A stretch of DNA of 64,000 nucleotides from NCBI RefSeq assembly GCF_947507565.1, contig NC_089185.1, positions 3,100,001-3,164,000 of the forward strand, read 5' to 3'. Positions 62,632 through 64,000 of the stretch are shown one piece after another. Each line of letters starts with the position of its first letter. The stretch's first letter is position 1. Position numbers and translations under genes: made by a program. The notes under the pieces are model-generated. The model had not been told where the DNA came from. It saw nothing but the letters and a program-made list of their open reading frames with translations, and did not search any database. This DNA comes from Oscarella lobularis. Lineage: Eukaryota; Porifera; Homoscleromorpha; Homosclerophorida; Oscarellidae.

Positions 62632-63215
62632 GATTGCGAAGTGATTTGCTTCTTTTTTGCTGCAAAAGGCTTGGGGGCCCCTTGAACGTAGAATCGAAGC
62701 GTTCCGGATGTTTACGCCTGAACAATTTAATCAAAGAGATACTGTAGAGCCTACCTTCCACCATAGATCTATGCTTCCACCCACTTTCCCACTTCGTACG
62801 GGCTCCAAAGAGCTACGCGCAAGACGTCTTCGTTCGTCCGTCCGTCCGTTTCTTACGAGAGAGAGGCGGCTATATCAAGCTTCGGCTAATTTAAGCGTCA
62901 GAAAAAAGAATAGCGAACCTCGTGACTGCTGTTGACCAAGTGCGACGACCGATTCTCTTTCGCTTCATCGCTTTCCATGCTTCACGTTCAAAGGAGAGCG
63001 AGAATCGGCACAAGACAGCTTTCTCTTGAAGATACGAAAAAGGTGTACGGGGATGCGAACCCGCCCGGATTAAAAAAGATATTGTTTTAGGATTAGGACG
63101 GGGGGAGGCACTCACTTTGTTTTCTTATTCTTCTTGTGTTTTTTGTCTGTTGGATGGAATGAGTCGTACGACGTAGGCAGCATGTCCTTAGCTTTCACCG
63201 ATATCCTAGATGAAA

Positions 63216-63288
63216 GTCCAGGATTTTATAGGGTAAGCAACTTTTCAACGAAAAAGGCCAAAAGTCATTTACCCTATAAAATCCGGAC
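63216..63288. repeat. Inverted repeat with about 20-bp arms
   Basis: Arm GTCCAGGATTTTATAGGGTA extended by A (63216-63236) pairs with TTACCCTATAAAATCCGGAC (63269-63288): 16 perfect bp, a break, then 4 bp. The loop is 32 nt. Confidence 0.8.
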
Positions 63289-63513
63289 CCGACATAGAAC
63301 CCTGACATCGACACTCTATCACCAACATAACAGTGGCATCTCCACCTAATTCTTAACTAATTAAATACTTTCAATGCCATTTGCGTGATTGCTAAAGCGC
63401 AGTAGTGACTCAAGCAGCGAAGGAAGCAAACGTAAATCATAATGAGCAATGCACCAACATTGGTGGTATTACGGTATCAGATCAAAGTACAAACCGCTGT
63501 AACGCAAAACAGC

Positions 63514-63565
63514 AACTCAAGCGTCTTGCCGGACCAACTCAACTAACTCAAGCGTCTTGCCGGAC
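63514..63565. repeat. Two direct copies of a 21-bp motif
   Basis: AACTCAAGCGTCTTGCCGGA plus C occurs at 63514-63534 and 63545-63565, a period of 31 bp. Confidence 0.85.
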
Positions 63566-63576
63566 TATCTATCGAG

Positions 63577-63999
63577 TCAAAGCTCAAGCACTGCCGAGCT
63601 AATCCATTTGAATGCATTCTTGAAGTCATCTTCGGTTTTCTCAGGAGCAGCCTTGGAACGGATGAGAGCAAAGTTCAATTTTCCAGAATCGGCGGCTGAG
63701 GGGAGAGAGACGCGGTTTCGCTTCTTCACTATAGTCGAAAAAATTTCACCGTACGATGAATCCCACTTGGTGCTGCATGACAGTTTTTTCCAATTGGCCA
63801 CTGCAAGCTCGTACTCTTGCTTCGTAAGAGGCTTTTTTTTTTCGTCATACTCTCTCGTGAAATTTTTCAGAAGTAAGCCCTTCTTCTCAGGAAGAACGCT
63901 CCTCTGCAATTTTTCTTCAAAAGAAGTAATGATCTGGGAGGCGATTACGAGTTGCCTATCAAACTCTAACGCATTCAACCGAGCGCTCATTGAGGCCAA
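63577..63999 (-). CDS. Hypothetical protein, partial at window end
   Basis: Open frame of 140 codons ending with a stop at 63577; it runs to the window edge, so the true start or upstream exons may lie outside. The sequence is Lys-rich and helical (QIITSFEEKLQRSVLPEKKG, then LLLKNFTREYDEKKKPLTKQ). I recognise no domain. The absence of introns over 420 bp is unusual here but compatible with a terminal exon. It could be a genuine unknown gene or a remnant of a mobile element. Confidence 0.4.
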   Translation of the reverse strand: MASMSARLNALEFDRQLVIASQIITSFEEKLQRSVLPEKKGLLLKNFTREYDEKKKPLTKQEYELAVANWKKLSCSTKWDSSYGEIFSTIVKKRNRVSLPSAADSGKLNFALIRSKAAPEKTEDDFKNAFKWISSAVLEL

Positions 64000-64000
64000 C

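Larger units (their letters stand above)
62632..63576. other. Region without a recognised gene
   Basis: 945 bp. It contains an inverted repeat (63216-63288) and a 31-bp direct repeat (63514-63565). Small ORFs here show no family match. Confidence 0.5.

Noticed and set aside
62940-63115. B-box-like sequence (GGGTTCGCATCCC, minus strand) followed by T-run, suggesting a tRNA or tRNA-derived SINE
   Set aside because: No matching A box or acceptor stem pairing could be found upstream, so it is left as chance or a degraded element.

Overview
This is a nuclear segment from an animal. Nearly every gene has spliceosomal introns, most of them 45-110 nt long. The window holds animal-typical genes: LATS, HUNK, an IRAK/Pelle-type kinase with a death-domain-like N-terminus, a TGIF-class TALE homeobox gene, a neuron-navigator (NAV) homologue, CLCA, an ANTXR/TEM8-type receptor, Akirin and a copine. 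About 33 genes in 64 kb with very short intergenic gaps suggests a compact early-branching marine invertebrate. My best guess is a sponge, possibly a homoscleromorph such as Oscarella; this is inference from gene content and density. One assembly gap (Ns, 23757-23956) removes the 5' part of a CPT1 gene. I built exon models by hand from reading phase, splice consensus and family alignment from memory. Terminal exons and a few junctions remain uncertain, as marked.

Layout. 1-11.2 kb: a secreted redoxin-like protein (partial, -) head-to-head with IGBP1/TAP42 (+), then LATS, HUNK and CEP57 in tandem (+), with an intron-bearing tRNA-Leu(TAA) on the minus strand. 11.3-23.4 kb: CDK1/2 (-), a Nudix hydrolase (-), MANBAL (-), Akirin (+), CLCA (-), EMC3 (+), importin-alpha (-). 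23.7-33.1 kb: CPT1 (+, 5' end lost in the gap), lysosomal acid lipase (-), an IRAK-type kinase (+), EXOSC7 (-), a RING-H2 ligase (+). 33.5-47.2 kb: ANTXR-type receptor (-), a 29-exon NAV homologue (-) whose intron 8 contains an opposite-strand TGIF-class homeobox gene, and a STAR/quaking-type KH protein (+). 47.7-64 kb: STI1-motif protein (-), PNPLA8-type patatin (+), DNAJC8 (+), dCMP deaminase (-), RPL13A (-), Ashwin (+), TTK/MPS1 (+), copine (+), C2CD5-like gene (-), and an unrecognised partial ORF (-).

The genes are mostly unrelated housekeeping and signalling functions. Several concern growth and mitosis (LATS, IGBP1, CEP57, CDK, TTK), with LATS, HUNK, CEP57 and CDK contiguous. Three encode von Willebrand A domains (CLCA, ANTXR, copine). 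Many genes are paired head-to-head with start codons 32-94 bp apart, which implies shared bidirectional promoters.

Most notable observations: (1) two alternative in-frame exons directly after the catalytic His of CPT1; (2) the homeobox gene nested in the NAV intron; (3) seven introns that appear to start with GC rather than GT; (4) an IRAK-type kinase with Asn in place of the catalytic Asp.
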